A stretch of 64,000 bases of DNA. Source: JACDAN01 sp963721345. GTDB taxonomy: Bacteria; Actinomycetota; Thermoleophilia; Gaiellales; Gaiellaceae. A program made the position numbers and the translations under genes. The notes beneath the pieces were generated by a model. It was not told the origin of the DNA. It ran no database searches and was given only the letters and a program-made list of their open reading frames with translations. Below are positions 32,535-41,508 of this stretch, one piece after another. Numbering within the stretch: position 1 is the first letter of the stretch; every line of letters begins with the position of its first letter. The stretch spans positions 2,170,001-2,234,000 of the forward strand of contig CAVRIT010000001.1 in assembly GCA_963721345.1 (NCBI GenBank), read 5' to 3'.

Positions 32535-33218
32535 TCAACGTGTGCCTAACTCGACGCGATCGATGATCGGATCGGGGTGCTCTCCCAGGTACTCGACCCA
32601 CGCTCTCTTCACGCACGGGTACCGTTTTGCCGCCTCGACGAGATCCATGAAGTTGGCGATGTTCGCGTCGAATCGCTCCTGAAGCTGCGGGTTCGCGATT
32701 CGCCCCTCCTCGCTAAATGCCTCGTGTGCCTTAGCTAGCGAGAACATGTCCGGGTAGACGCGAGCTCCGAGGTGCTCAAACGGAATGCGCAGCGCCCACA
32801 GACCTCGGTTTCCGCCTACCATCGACGGCGAGGCCGAGAGCAGCAACCCGTGCCGTTCGTTGAACGGTTGCGGCCGATAGCGCGAAACCCAGTCGATGGC
32901 ATTCTTGAGCGCACCGGGCATTGAGCTGTTGTACTCCGGCGACGCGACGATGAACGCGTCGCACGCCTCCAGTCGGCGCTGGAGGCCTTCGGCGCCGGCC
33001 GGAAAGCCGCTTTCGTCCTGAACGTCTCCGTCGTAGGACGGTGAATCGAAATCGCGCATCGAGGCGAGGTCGACCCTGCCGCCGTTCGCTTCGACCGTCA
33101 CCGCGGCCAGGCGCGCAAGCGTCGTGTTGAGCGACTCCTGGCGCAGCGATGCCGAGAAGACGAGGTAGCGAATGTCCTCGTGCGGCGTCTCCGCGTCGCC
33201 GTCCGCCGGTGAGGACAT
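32535..33218 (-). CDS. NADPH-dependent FMN reductase family protein
   Basis: A 227-residue flavodoxin-fold oxidoreductase. The FMN-phosphate loop is VFSASLRQESLNTTLARLAA at the N-terminus, and the second flavin contact is VASPEYNSSMPGALKNAIDW, both diagnostic of the family. An unusual C-terminal extension with KRYPCVKRAWVEYLGEHPDP follows. The substrate may be quinones or free flavin. The ATG at 33218 is 26 bp downstream of a hydrolase gene in the same direction, and a LysR gene precedes both. It is the first chromosomal gene outside the island repeat. Confidence 0.9.
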   Translation of the reverse strand: MSSPADGDAETPHEDIRYLVFSASLRQESLNTTLARLAAVTVEANGGRVDLASMRDFDSPSYDGDVQDESGFPAGAEGLQRRLEACDAFIVASPEYNSSMPGALKNAIDWVSRYRPQPFNERHGLLLSASPSMVGGNRGLWALRIPFEHLGARVYPDMFSLAKAHEAFSEEGRIANPQLQERFDANIANFMDLVEAAKRYPCVKRAWVEYLGEHPDPIIDRVELGTR

Positions 33219-33244
33219 CTCGCCTACCTCGTCTTCTCTCTCCG

Positions 33245-34090
33245 TTATGCGGACACCGTCTGCTCTTCAGCGGCGTGCTCTTCGAGGACGCCGTCGAGCC
33301 AGCTGTCGATCGACGCGGCGACATCTTCCCAACCGTCGGCCGCCATGAGCAGGTGCGGCCGCCCCTCGAACTCGAGGTAGTCGGTCCTCGCCGCTGAGCC
33401 TTCGTACTTGCCGTGTTGCTTGCGGGCGAGTGACGCCGGGACGGTCTTGTCCTGCTCGGCACCCACGACGAGTAATGGCGCGCGGCTGTCGTTCTCGAAG
33501 TCGACCTCGGATGGCGGGTTCATGTGGAAGTTCGCGAAGCCCGCCTCGTAGAAGATCTGCCCCGTTTCGGGGACGGCGTAGCGCTCGTAAGCGGCGGCCG
33601 CGTCCTCGGCTGAGAACGTATTCACGAACGCATAGGTGAACTCCTCGAGCGTCAGCGTCACGACGCCGTGCCACCTGGACGGGTGTGCGAGCGCCGGGGA
33701 GGCGGCTTTGAGCGACGAGAACGGCAGCACCAGGATTCCCTTCGGCGGCGCCGGGCTGATCGCAATGCCGGCACGCCCGAGCCCGCGGTCGAGCAAGAGC
33801 TCCACGATCAGACCGCCGAACGAATGTCCGATCAGGATCGGTGGCTCCGGCAGCTCGCGGATCAACGCCTCGTGGTGGTCGACGATCTCCCCGATCCCGA
33901 GGCCCTTTAGCGCCTCCGTCTCTGCTCGAAGCTCGGCGACGTCGCCGTGCTTGCGCGGCCACTCCGGCGCCGAAACGGCGAACCCGCGCTTTCCGAAGTA
34001 GTCCGCAAAGTTCTCCCAGCTCCGCGAAGAGAGCCAGGCGCCGTGGATCATCATCAGCGGAATCGGCCCATTGGTGCGTGCGCTTCCCAC
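33245..34090 (-). CDS. Alpha/beta-fold hydrolase
   Basis: A 281-residue serine hydrolase. The oxyanion segment is PLMMIHGAWLSSRSWENFAD, the nucleophile elbow is LIGHSFGGLIVELL, the acid lies in LLVVGAEQDKTVP and the His in EGRPHLLMAADGWED. It resembles small esterase/lactonase-type hydrolases of unknown substrate. The GTG start at 34090 has GAGGAGGAG about 5 nt upstream. It forms an operon with the FMN reductase and follows the LysR regulator gene. Confidence 0.9.
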   Translation of the reverse strand: MGSARTNGPIPLMMIHGAWLSSRSWENFADYFGKRGFAVSAPEWPRKHGDVAELRAETEALKGLGIGEIVDHHEALIRELPEPPILIGHSFGGLIVELLLDRGLGRAGIAISPAPPKGILVLPFSSLKAASPALAHPSRWHGVVTLTLEEFTYAFVNTFSAEDAAAAYERYAVPETGQIFYEAGFANFHMNPPSEVDFENDSRAPLLVVGAEQDKTVPASLARKQHGKYEGSAARTDYLEFEGRPHLLMAADGWEDVAASIDSWLDGVLEEHAAEEQTVSA

Positions 34091-34168
34091 GTGCTCCTCC
34101 TCATTCGGTTGGTGCGACCGACGCTATGCGGCGATGTCATGCCAAAAAAGTCCGATCGGCGTAGAGAC

Positions 34169-35143
34169 TCAGACCGGCTGCGTCTCAGTGGCCGGATGCT
34201 CGGTCCGGGCCGGCCGGTGCGTGAGCCACCCGTCCGCGTCGCGAACGTGGAGCGCGGCCGCGACCAAGGCGGCCCCGAGATCCGTCGCGGGGACCCGCGA
34301 TGCGAAATCGAGCGGAAAGCTCAGCGGTGGGTCGAACGGCAGAGCGGTGACGCCCGCGATCGGTTCCTCGACCCACTCGGCGACGAGCAGCGAGACGTTC
34401 TCGCCGGCCGCAACTGGCAGCATCCGACGGTCCCAGGGAGCACTCAGAGTCTCAACGGTCCGCTCGAGCTCCACCCCTGCGGCCCTGAACACCGCTCGAA
34501 GCCAGGCGTTGAACGCCCTGGCGGGTGGCTCGCGCGGCAGGAGGACGTACTCGGCGGCGAAGACGCGGATCGGAATCGCGTCGGCATTCGCGAAGCTATG
34601 CGACGCGGGGATCGCAGCGAGCAACGGTTCGTCCCTGAGGGTATCGATGCGAACGCCGGTGTGCCGCGCCGCCGCCGGCGTTTCCATCACAGCGGCCGCC
34701 GTGAGCTCATGGGAGGCGATTCGCCGCAGTAGCTCGGGCGTGACGTCCTCTTCGAGCCGAACATGGACGCCCGGATGTTGCCGCTCGAACTCCTCGGCGA
34801 TCCGCGTCGCGGCTGTGCGGCTGAACGGCGTATAGCCGATCGAAACAGCGCCGGGCTCATCCTCGGCCGCGTGACGCGCGTCGTCGACGCCGGCGTCGAT
34901 CTCGGCGAGCGCCCGCCTAGCGTGGTCGAGCAGCGCGAACCCAGCCGCGGTCAGCTCGACGCGGCGCGTTGTCCGCACGAACAGCACCACTCCAAGCTCA
35001 CGCTCGAGCGTCCGGATAGCGCGCGACAACGGCGACTGCGACATATGCAATCGTTCCGCCGCGCGTCCGAAATGTAATTCCTCCGCCACGGCGACGAAGT
35101 ACCGCAACTGGCGTAGCTCGACCGGAAGATCCACCCTGCGCAT
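34169..35143 (-). CDS. LysR-family transcriptional regulator
   Basis: A 324-residue regulator. The winged HTH is at residues 8-68 (VELRQLRYFVAVAEELHFGR, AAERLHMSQSPLSRAIRTLE), followed by a substrate-binding domain with VSIGYTPFSRTAATRIAEEF. It is transcribed in the same direction as the hydrolase and FMN reductase downstream (78-bp gap) and probably regulates them; an inducer cannot be inferred. The ATG at 35143 gives a short basic lead. Confidence 0.93.
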   Translation of the reverse strand: MRRVDLPVELRQLRYFVAVAEELHFGRAAERLHMSQSPLSRAIRTLERELGVVLFVRTTRRVELTAAGFALLDHARRALAEIDAGVDDARHAAEDEPGAVSIGYTPFSRTAATRIAEEFERQHPGVHVRLEEDVTPELLRRIASHELTAAAVMETPAAARHTGVRIDTLRDEPLLAAIPASHSFANADAIPIRVFAAEYVLLPREPPARAFNAWLRAVFRAAGVELERTVETLSAPWDRRMLPVAAGENVSLLVAEWVEEPIAGVTALPFDPPLSFPLDFASRVPATDLGAALVAAALHVRDADGWLTHRPARTEHPATETQPV

Positions 35144-35201
35144 ACTGATCCTGTCGACGTCCGATGGCCAGCCCGCCGCCTTGAGTTCAGGTGCGAGGGG
35201 T

Positions 35202-37073
35202 CTACGCCGGCGTCGGCGAAGCGTCCAGCTCGCGCTTGCGGCGCGAGGCGAGCGTCTGCCGCTTGGTCGCCGAGAGCTCGGCCTTTCGCAGGCGGATGCT
35301 CTTCGGCGTCACCTCGACGCACTCGTCTTGGCGAATGAACTCCAGGGCCTGCTCGAGCGAGAGAGGGCGCGGAGGGATCAGCCGGACGAGCTCGTCCGCG
35401 CTGGCGGAGCGCATGTTCGTCAGCTTCTTCTCCTTGGTGGCGTTGACGTCCAGATCCTCGCCCCGGGCGTTCTCGCCGACGACCATCCCCTCGTAGACCT
35501 CCTCACGGGGACCGATGAAGAGCGAGCCGCGCTCCTGCAGGGAGGCGATCGCGAAACCCGTCGCCTCTCCTCGCCGGTCGGCGACGAGGCTCCCGGTCGG
35601 CCGCGTGCGCAGCTCGCCGTGCCAGGGCTCCCAGAGCTCGAAGACGTGATGCATGATCCCCGTGCCGCGCGTCTCGGTGAGGAACTCCGTTCGGAAACCG
35701 ATCAGCCCGCGGGCCGGCACGAGATATTCCATTCGGGCCCACCCGGCTCCGTGGTTCACCATCTGCTGCATTCGGCCCTTCCGCAGCGCGAGCAGCTGTG
35801 TGACCACCCCGATGTACTCCTCTGGGACGTCGATCGAGACGCGCTCGACAGGCTCGTGCTTCTTGCCGTCGATCTCACGGGTGAGCACTTCGGGCTTGCC
35901 GACGGTGAGCTCGAACCCCTCGCGACGCATGATCTCGACGAGGACTGCGAGCTGGAGCTCGCCACGGCCCTGCACCTCCCAGACGTCCGGGCGCTCCGTG
36001 GCCAAAACCCGGAGCGAGACGTTGCCGACCAACTCCTGCTCGAGCCGCCCGATCAGCAGGCTCGCCGTCACCTTGTCGCCTTCGGTTCCGGCGAGGGGAG
36101 ACGTGTTGATCCCCAGCGTCACGGACAGCGACGGCTCGTCCACCGAGGTCACCGGCAGCGGCCGGGGATCGGCCTCGTCCGCGATCGTCTCGCCGATCGT
36201 CACCTCCGGAAGGCCGGCGAGCGCCACGATCTCGCCGGGGCCGGCTTCGTCGGCGGGAACGCGGTCCAATGCCTCCGTGACGTAGAGCTCGCTGACACGC
36301 GCGCTCTCGATCGTCCCGTCGGCTCGGCACCAGGCGACAGTGCTGCCCTTGCGGAGCGTCCCGTGCTGAATGCGCAGCAGCGCCAGGCGTCCCACGTAGG
36401 GGGAGGCGTCCAGGTTCGTGACGAGCGCCTGGAGCGGGTGCTCCGGGTCGTACGCCGGCGGGGGGATGGTCTGGAGCAGGGTCTCCACGAGCGGCTCGAG
36501 GTCTGTGGCGAGCTCATCGGCCGCGAAGCCGGCTCGCCCCTCGCGGGCGTTGGCGTACACGATCGGGAACTCGATCTGGGACTCGTCTGCATCGAGATCG
36601 AGGAAGAGCTCGTAGACCTCGTTCACGACCTCGGCGGGACGCGCGTCCGGCCGGTCAACCTTGTTCACCACGAGCACGACGGGCAAGCGCGCCTCCAGGG
36701 CCTTCCGGAGCACGAACCGCGTCTGCGGCAACGGCCCCTCGCTCGCATCGACGAGGAGTAGCACGCCGTCGACCATGGTGAGACCCCGTTCCACTTCGCC
36801 CCCGAAGTCGGCGTGGCCGGGAGTGTCGACGATGTTCACCTTCGTGCCCCCGATCCGGACCGCCGTGTTCTTGGCGAGGATCGTGATGCCCTTCTCGCGC
36901 TCGAGGTCCATCGAATCCAGCACGCGCTCGGCGACGTCCTCGTTCGCCCGGAACGATCCGGACTGCCAGAGAAGCGCGTCGACGAGCGTCGTCTTCCCGT
37001 GATCGACGTGGGCGACGATCGCGACGTTCCTGAGATCGTCGCGTCGGGCGAGGGATGGAGATCCTTCTGGCAC
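35202..37073 (-). CDS. typA: Ribosome-associated GTPase TypA/BipA
   Basis: A 623-residue translational GTPase. G1 AHVDHGKT is at 21-28, the switch I region has EREKGITILAKN, G3 is DTPGHADFGGEVER and G4 is VVNKVDRPDARP. EF-G-like domains III and V follow, and the C-terminal TypA-specific domain has YEGMVVGENARGEDLDVN and RPLSLEQALEFIRQDECVEV. It aids ribosome assembly and stress adaptation. GTG 37073 gives the family opening PEGSPSLARRDDLRNVAIV; the longer frame upstream is antisense to the next gene. Full length and intact. Confidence 0.96.
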   Translation of the reverse strand: MPEGSPSLARRDDLRNVAIVAHVDHGKTTLVDALLWQSGSFRANEDVAERVLDSMDLEREKGITILAKNTAVRIGGTKVNIVDTPGHADFGGEVERGLTMVDGVLLLVDASEGPLPQTRFVLRKALEARLPVVLVVNKVDRPDARPAEVVNEVYELFLDLDADESQIEFPIVYANAREGRAGFAADELATDLEPLVETLLQTIPPPAYDPEHPLQALVTNLDASPYVGRLALLRIQHGTLRKGSTVAWCRADGTIESARVSELYVTEALDRVPADEAGPGEIVALAGLPEVTIGETIADEADPRPLPVTSVDEPSLSVTLGINTSPLAGTEGDKVTASLLIGRLEQELVGNVSLRVLATERPDVWEVQGRGELQLAVLVEIMRREGFELTVGKPEVLTREIDGKKHEPVERVSIDVPEEYIGVVTQLLALRKGRMQQMVNHGAGWARMEYLVPARGLIGFRTEFLTETRGTGIMHHVFELWEPWHGELRTRPTGSLVADRRGEATGFAIASLQERGSLFIGPREEVYEGMVVGENARGEDLDVNATKEKKLTNMRSASADELVRLIPPRPLSLEQALEFIRQDECVEVTPKSIRLRKAELSATKRQTLASRRKRELDASPTPA

Positions 37074-37125
37074 GGCGGGCCACGGTAGCGGCTCGAAGTC
37101 CCTCTCTTCCCGGCATGATCGCCCG

Positions 37126-38155
37126 GTGAACCTGCCGCCCGTGCCGACGAACCTCGAGCGGGCCGCGGCCTGGTCGTGGCGGCTGCTCATCTGTCGGGGC
37201 CGCGATCCTCGCTGCGATGACGCTGCTCTGGTACCTCCGCGTGATCGTCCTGCCGATCATGGTGGCGCTGACGATCGCGCCGGCGCTCGCTCCGATCAAC
37301 GCCCGACTTCGGAGCATGAAGCTGGAACGCCCGGCCGCGGCAATTGCGCTGTTGACCGGGCTCGCATTGGTGGCGGGGCTCTTCACGATCGTCGCGACTT
37401 CGGTCCTCGAACAGTGGGAGGAGCTCCGGGACTCCGTCTCCAGTGCGGTAGACGACATCACCAATCGCCTCGAAGCAGAGCCCTTCAACCTGTCGCTCGA
37501 CAGGACCGAAGACCTGCGGTCGTCGTTGGGCGATTCGTGGCAAGACGCATCGGGTTACGCGGTCACGGGCGCCCAGGCGGGCATCGGCCTGATCACGGGC
37601 GTGGTGCTCGCGATCGCGATCCTCTACTTCGTGCTGCGCGACGGCGCGCGGTTGTGGACGTGGATCCTCGCGTTGTTCTCGCCCGCCGCGCGGCCGGCGA
37701 TCGACCGGGCCGGTCACACGGCGTGGGGCGTCCTCGGTGGGTTCGTCCGCGGGACAGCGCTCATCGCCGCCATCGATGCGACGCTGATCGGGCTAGGGCT
37801 CTGGCTCCTGGGAGTGCCGCTCGCGTTCGCGCTGGCCGTCCTCGTCTTCATGGGCTCTTTCGTCCCGTTCGTCGGCGCGTTCGTGTCGGGGCTGGTGGCG
37901 GTGCTCGTTGCGTTCGCAGACGGCGGCTGGGAGCTCGGGCTCGCAGTGCTGGCCCTGGTAATCGCCGTCCAGGTGATCGAAGGCAACTTCCTGCAGCCCA
38001 TCATCCAGAGCCGCACCGTCGACCTGCACCCGGCGGTGATCCTCCTCGCGGTCGCCGCGGGGGCGTCGCTCTTCGGCATCGCCGGCGCCTACCTCGCCGT
38101 TCCGGTCACCGCGGTCGTCTTTGCGGTTGTCGGGTCGCTGCGGACGAGCGAATAG
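37126..38155 (+). CDS. AI-2E family transporter, apparent frameshift near N-terminus
   Basis: A polytopic permease of the AI-2E/TqsA/YdiK family with about seven helices; family marks are LYFVLRDGARLWTWILALF, GFVRGTALIAAIDATLIGLG and VQVIEGNFLQPIIQSRTVDL. Reading from ATG 37217 gives 312 residues that lack the usual first helix start. The missing N-terminus (NLERAAAWSWRLLI) is present in another frame from GTG 37126, and the frames meet at about 37186-37196. One extra base there explains it and would restore 342 residues, the normal length. Either the sequence has an error or the gene uses the shorter ATG start. Function (autoinducer export or other solute) is not certain in this family. Confidence 0.85.
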
Positions 38156-38182
38156 CGTTCGCCCCGTCTATACCCTGCCGCG

Positions 38183-38635
38183 ATGCCCGACGAGAAGCCG
38201 CAGCCTATGACGCCCGCGCAGAAGGCCCAGCTCGAGGCCGAGCTCGCCGAGCTCGAGGGCCCTCGCCGCGCCGACGTCGTGCAGGCGATCGCGACCGCTC
38301 GGGGCTTCGGTGACCTGTCGGAAAATTTCGAGTACCACGCAGCGAAGAACGAGCAGGGACTCCTCGAGCACCGAATCCGCACGATCCGGGACCGCCTCGA
38401 CCGCGCCGTCCTGGTGGAGGACACCTCCACGGACGCGGTCGGCGTCGGCTCGACCGTGGAGATCGAGGACGAGCTCGGCGAGCGCATGACGGTCGAGATC
38501 TCGAGCGTGGGTGGGACTTCCCCGGAGTCGCCGCTCGGGCAGGCGCTCCTCGGCGCCAAGCCCGGCGAGGAGGTCGAAGTCGCGGCGCCGCGCGGGGCCT
38601 GGCGCGCGCGGGTCGTCGCGATCAAGGGGAGCTAG
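38183..38635 (+). CDS. greA: Transcription elongation factor GreA
   Basis: A 150-residue RNA-polymerase cofactor that stimulates cleavage of backtracked transcripts. The N-terminal coiled coil carries the acidic tip GFGDLSENFEYHAAKNEQG at about residues 41-59, with the Asp and Glu needed for cleavage. The C-terminal FKBP-like domain has GVGSTVEIEDELGERMTVEI and LGQALLGAKPGEEVEVAAP. The stop codon shares one base with the next gene's GTG (TAGTG), so the secreted protein downstream is probably co-translated. Confidence 0.95.
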   Translation: MPDEKPQPMTPAQKAQLEAELAELEGPRRADVVQAIATARGFGDLSENFEYHAAKNEQGLLEHRIRTIRDRLDRAVLVEDTSTDAVGVGSTVEIEDELGERMTVEISSVGGTSPESPLGQALLGAKPGEEVEVAAPRGAWRARVVAIKGS

Positions 38636-39933
38636 TGGCGCCGCCGGCCCAGGCGCGCGTCCCGCTCGCGTCTGTCGTGCTCGCCCTCGTCGTGCTCGCG
38701 GGGTCGGCTCCGACGGCCGAGCCCGCGGCGAGCAAGACGATTCGCGTGCGGAACGACAAGCAGTTCCAGGCCGCCGTCTCGAGGCTCGCGAGGTCGGGCG
38801 GGACGATCCGGCTGCTACCGAACCACTACCGCACGCTCGTCGTGCGCCCGCGCTCCGGACGCCCGCTCCGCATCATCGGGAGGCGGGGCGTCCGGATCGA
38901 GCGGCTGGTGTTCGATCGTACGAGGGACGTGTCGCTCGCCCGCGTGAGGATCTCGCCCCGACGGGAGCACGCGATCGTCGAGGTCAACCACTCGAAGCAC
39001 ATCGACCTGGACCGCCTCGTCGTCTCGGCGCAAGGCACGCGCCTCTCGGCATCGGTGACCGCTTGGCGAAGCCGGGACGTCAGGATCCGCCGCAGCACCT
39101 TCACCCATTGCGGTGATCGCTCGGTCGAGTGGTCGAACTGCCTCATGCTCTTCCGGCGCACGCGGCAGATCGTCGTCGAGGACAACTGGTTCCACGACTG
39201 TTTCGGGTGCGACTTCATCCACGGGAGGTTCGGCTCGAACCTGACGATCCGGCGGAACCGCTTCGAGCGTGCCCTCCCGTGCCGTTTCCGCCTGCTCGGC
39301 CGCGCTCGCTGCGGCCATCAGGACCTCGTCCAGCTCTTCGCGGGCAAGGGACTGCGGGTGGAGCGCAACCACTTCGGCGTCTACAAGTACGGCGGCGGCC
39401 AGCTGTCACTCACGGGGCCCGTCGACCACGTCTCGATCGCCAACAACGTCTTCGTCGGGACCGACCGCCGCGTCCCGGGCTATCGGGCGCGAATGGCGGT
39501 GATCATCGGCGTCAAGGGCTCCGAGCGCCTACCGCGCTTCGTCGAGGTCGTCAACAACACGATCCTGACCGGCTTCAAGCGAATCGACGGCTACGAGGGC
39601 TCGCTGCGGATCAGCCGCGCCTACCGGTACGGCGGCTACTCACGGCGCGAGCGGCCCCTGATCGCCAACAACGTCATCGCCCTCCTGCGCACCTGGGGCC
39701 GCGTCTGCTTCGGTGCACGCGGATTGATCTCCAACGTGATCATCAGCGGCCGCCGATGCTCCCATTCAGACGAAGTGGGCCCCGCGTACCTCGACCGGCG
39801 TGGCCGTCCGACGGTGCGGTCGCAGCTGCTGATCGACACGGCGAACGCGGGTCTCGCGCCGCGCAACGACAAGGCCGGGCGCCGTCGCGGCGGCGCGCCG
39901 GACGTCGGCGCCTACGAGTTCGGCGCAGGCTGA
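38635..39933 (+). CDS. Secreted right-handed beta-helix protein
   Basis: A 432-residue exported protein. A signal peptide (LASVVLALVVLAGSAPTAEPAA) is followed by repeated beta-helix coils such as LVVRPRSGRPLRIIGRRGVR, IVEVNHSKHIDLDRLVVSAQ, RQIVVEDNWFHDCFGCDFIH and VDHVSIANNVFVGTD, ending PDVGAYEFGAG, a frequent C-cap of pectate-lyase-like proteins. Asn ladders (NNVF, NNTI, NNVI) fit the fold. Probably a polysaccharide lyase or hydrolase, but no active site can be named. The GTG start overlaps the greA stop by 1 nt. Confidence 0.85.
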   Translation: MAPPAQARVPLASVVLALVVLAGSAPTAEPAASKTIRVRNDKQFQAAVSRLARSGGTIRLLPNHYRTLVVRPRSGRPLRIIGRRGVRIERLVFDRTRDVSLARVRISPRREHAIVEVNHSKHIDLDRLVVSAQGTRLSASVTAWRSRDVRIRRSTFTHCGDRSVEWSNCLMLFRRTRQIVVEDNWFHDCFGCDFIHGRFGSNLTIRRNRFERALPCRFRLLGRARCGHQDLVQLFAGKGLRVERNHFGVYKYGGGQLSLTGPVDHVSIANNVFVGTDRRVPGYRARMAVIIGVKGSERLPRFVEVVNNTILTGFKRIDGYEGSLRISRAYRYGGYSRRERPLIANNVIALLRTWGRVCFGARGLISNVIISGRRCSHSDEVGPAYLDRRGRPTVRSQLLIDTANAGLAPRNDKAGRRRGGAPDVGAYEFGAG

Positions 39934-39940
39934 AGCTCTC

Positions 39941-40252
39941 GTGGCCGAGGCCGAGCCCGAAGTGGTGGACGCGCCGGAGGCGAGCCGGTACGAGCTGCGA
40001 CTCGGTGGCGAGGTGATCGGCTTCGCCGCCTACCGTCGCCGCGACGGCCGCATCGTCTTCACGCATACCGAGGTCGGCCAGGCGGGCGAGGGCCGGGGGT
40101 ACGGCAGCAGGCTCGCTGCGGCCGCGCTGGACGGCGCGGCTGCGGAGGGGCTGGAGGTCGTGCCGCTCTGTCCGTTCATCGCGCGCTACATCGAGAAGCA
40201 CCCGGAGTACCAGGCGCTCGTCGCCCCCGGGGACCGCTCCACCGAGCAGTAG
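39941..40252 (+). CDS. Small GNAT-type N-acetyltransferase (YjdJ-like)
   Basis: A 103-residue acetyltransferase fold of the compact YjdJ type. It has YELRLGGEVIGFAAYRRRDG, IVFTHTEVGQAGEGRGYGSR (acetyl-CoA loop) and the characteristic C-terminal VPLCPFIARYIEKHPEY. The GTG at 39941 lies 7 bp after the beta-helix gene stop. Substrate unknown. rtcB starts 16 bp downstream. Confidence 0.9.
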   Translation: MAEAEPEVVDAPEASRYELRLGGEVIGFAAYRRRDGRIVFTHTEVGQAGEGRGYGSRLAAAALDGAAAEGLEVVPLCPFIARYIEKHPEYQALVAPGDRSTEQ

Positions 40253-40268
40253 CCTCACGCGTCACGCG

Positions 40269-41501
40269 ATGAGCACGATCAAGACGTTCGGCTCCGTCGA
40301 CGCACGGAGCCGCGAGCAGCTCGAGCGGTGCATGGCGGCCGGCGACGCCGAGTTCGGCGTGCTCTGCGCCGACCACCACCCCGGCTACAGCCAGCCGATC
40401 GGCGGCGGGATCGCCTACGAGGGCTATGTCTCGCCGTCCGGTGTCGGCTACGACATCGGCTGCGGCAACAAGGCCGCTCAGACGAGCCTCAAACGGGCCG
40501 ATCTCGACTCCCTCGGCGGCGTCGAGACGGTGATGCGGGAGATCACGCGGCGGATCTCCTTCGGCATGGGCGTGCCGGCGCAGGAGCGCGTCGATCACCC
40601 GGTGCTCGAGCAGATCCGCACCGCGGACTTCGCGCCGCAGCGCGCACTCGCCAAGCTCGCCGAGTCCCAGCTGGGAACCGTCGGCTCCGGCAACCACTAC
40701 GTCAACGTGATGGAGGACGAGGAGGGCCGGATCTGGGTCGGCGTGCACTTCGGCTCCCGCGGCTTCGGCCACAAGACCGCGTCGGGCTTCCTGGCCCTCG
40801 CGGAAGGCAAGCGGTTCGGGGAGCGGGCGACCCAGGACGGGATGGACTCGCCTCCGGTGCTCTTCGAGGTCGGCTCCGAGCTCGGCGAGTCCTACGTCTC
40901 GGCGATGGAGCTGGCCGGCGACTACGCCTACGCGGGTCGCGACGTCGTCGTCGCCAGGGTGCTCGAGATCCTCGGCGCCGAGGCCGTGCACGAGGTGCAC
41001 AACCACCACAACTTCGCCTGGCGGGAGGAGCACTTCGGCCGCACCTACTGGGTGATCCGAAAGGGCTGCACACCGGCCCGGCCGGGCCAGGAAGGTTTCG
41101 TCGGAGGCTCGATGGGCGACGAGTCCGTGATCCTCGAAGGCGTCGAGTCAGTGGAGAACGAGCGGGCGCTCTACTCGACCGTGCACGGCGCCGGCCGGGT
41201 GATGAGCCGCTCGCAGGCGGCCGGCCGCTTCCGCCGCCGGACGATCCGCCGCAACGGGAAGAAGGTTCGCGTCGAGGAGCAGGTGCGGCCCGGCGTCGTG
41301 GACTGGCCCGCGGTTCAGGCCCGGCTGCGCGAGCAGGGCATCGTCCTGATCGGCGGTGGCGCAGACGAGGCGCCGGAGGTGTACAAGCGCCTGCCGGACG
41401 TCCTCGCCGCCCACGGCGACACGATCCGCGTGAAGCACACGCTGCGGCCGCTCGGCGTCGCGATGGCCGGCCGAGACGTCCACGACCCGTACAAGGACTG
41501 A
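40269..41501 (+). CDS. rtcB: RNA ligase RtcB
   Basis: A 410-residue Mn2+/GTP-dependent RNA ligase that joins 2',3'-cyclic phosphate and 5'-OH ends in RNA repair. Visible signatures are GVGYDIGCGNKA, TVGSGNHYVNV, VHNHHNFAWREEHFG, VIRKGCTPARPGQEGFVGGS and the guanylylation-site region YSTVHGAGRVMSRSQA. The length is that of bacterial RtcB. No archease or RtcR regulator is nearby. A convergent glycoside-hydrolase-like gene ends 8 bp downstream. Confidence 0.95.
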   Translation: MSTIKTFGSVDARSREQLERCMAAGDAEFGVLCADHHPGYSQPIGGGIAYEGYVSPSGVGYDIGCGNKAAQTSLKRADLDSLGGVETVMREITRRISFGMGVPAQERVDHPVLEQIRTADFAPQRALAKLAESQLGTVGSGNHYVNVMEDEEGRIWVGVHFGSRGFGHKTASGFLALAEGKRFGERATQDGMDSPPVLFEVGSELGESYVSAMELAGDYAYAGRDVVVARVLEILGAEAVHEVHNHHNFAWREEHFGRTYWVIRKGCTPARPGQEGFVGGSMGDESVILEGVESVENERALYSTVHGAGRVMSRSQAAGRFRRRTIRRNGKKVRVEEQVRPGVVDWPAVQARLREQGIVLIGGGADEAPEVYKRLPDVLAAHGDTIRVKHTLRPLGVAMAGRDVHDPYKD

Positions 41502-41508
41502 GGACGGG

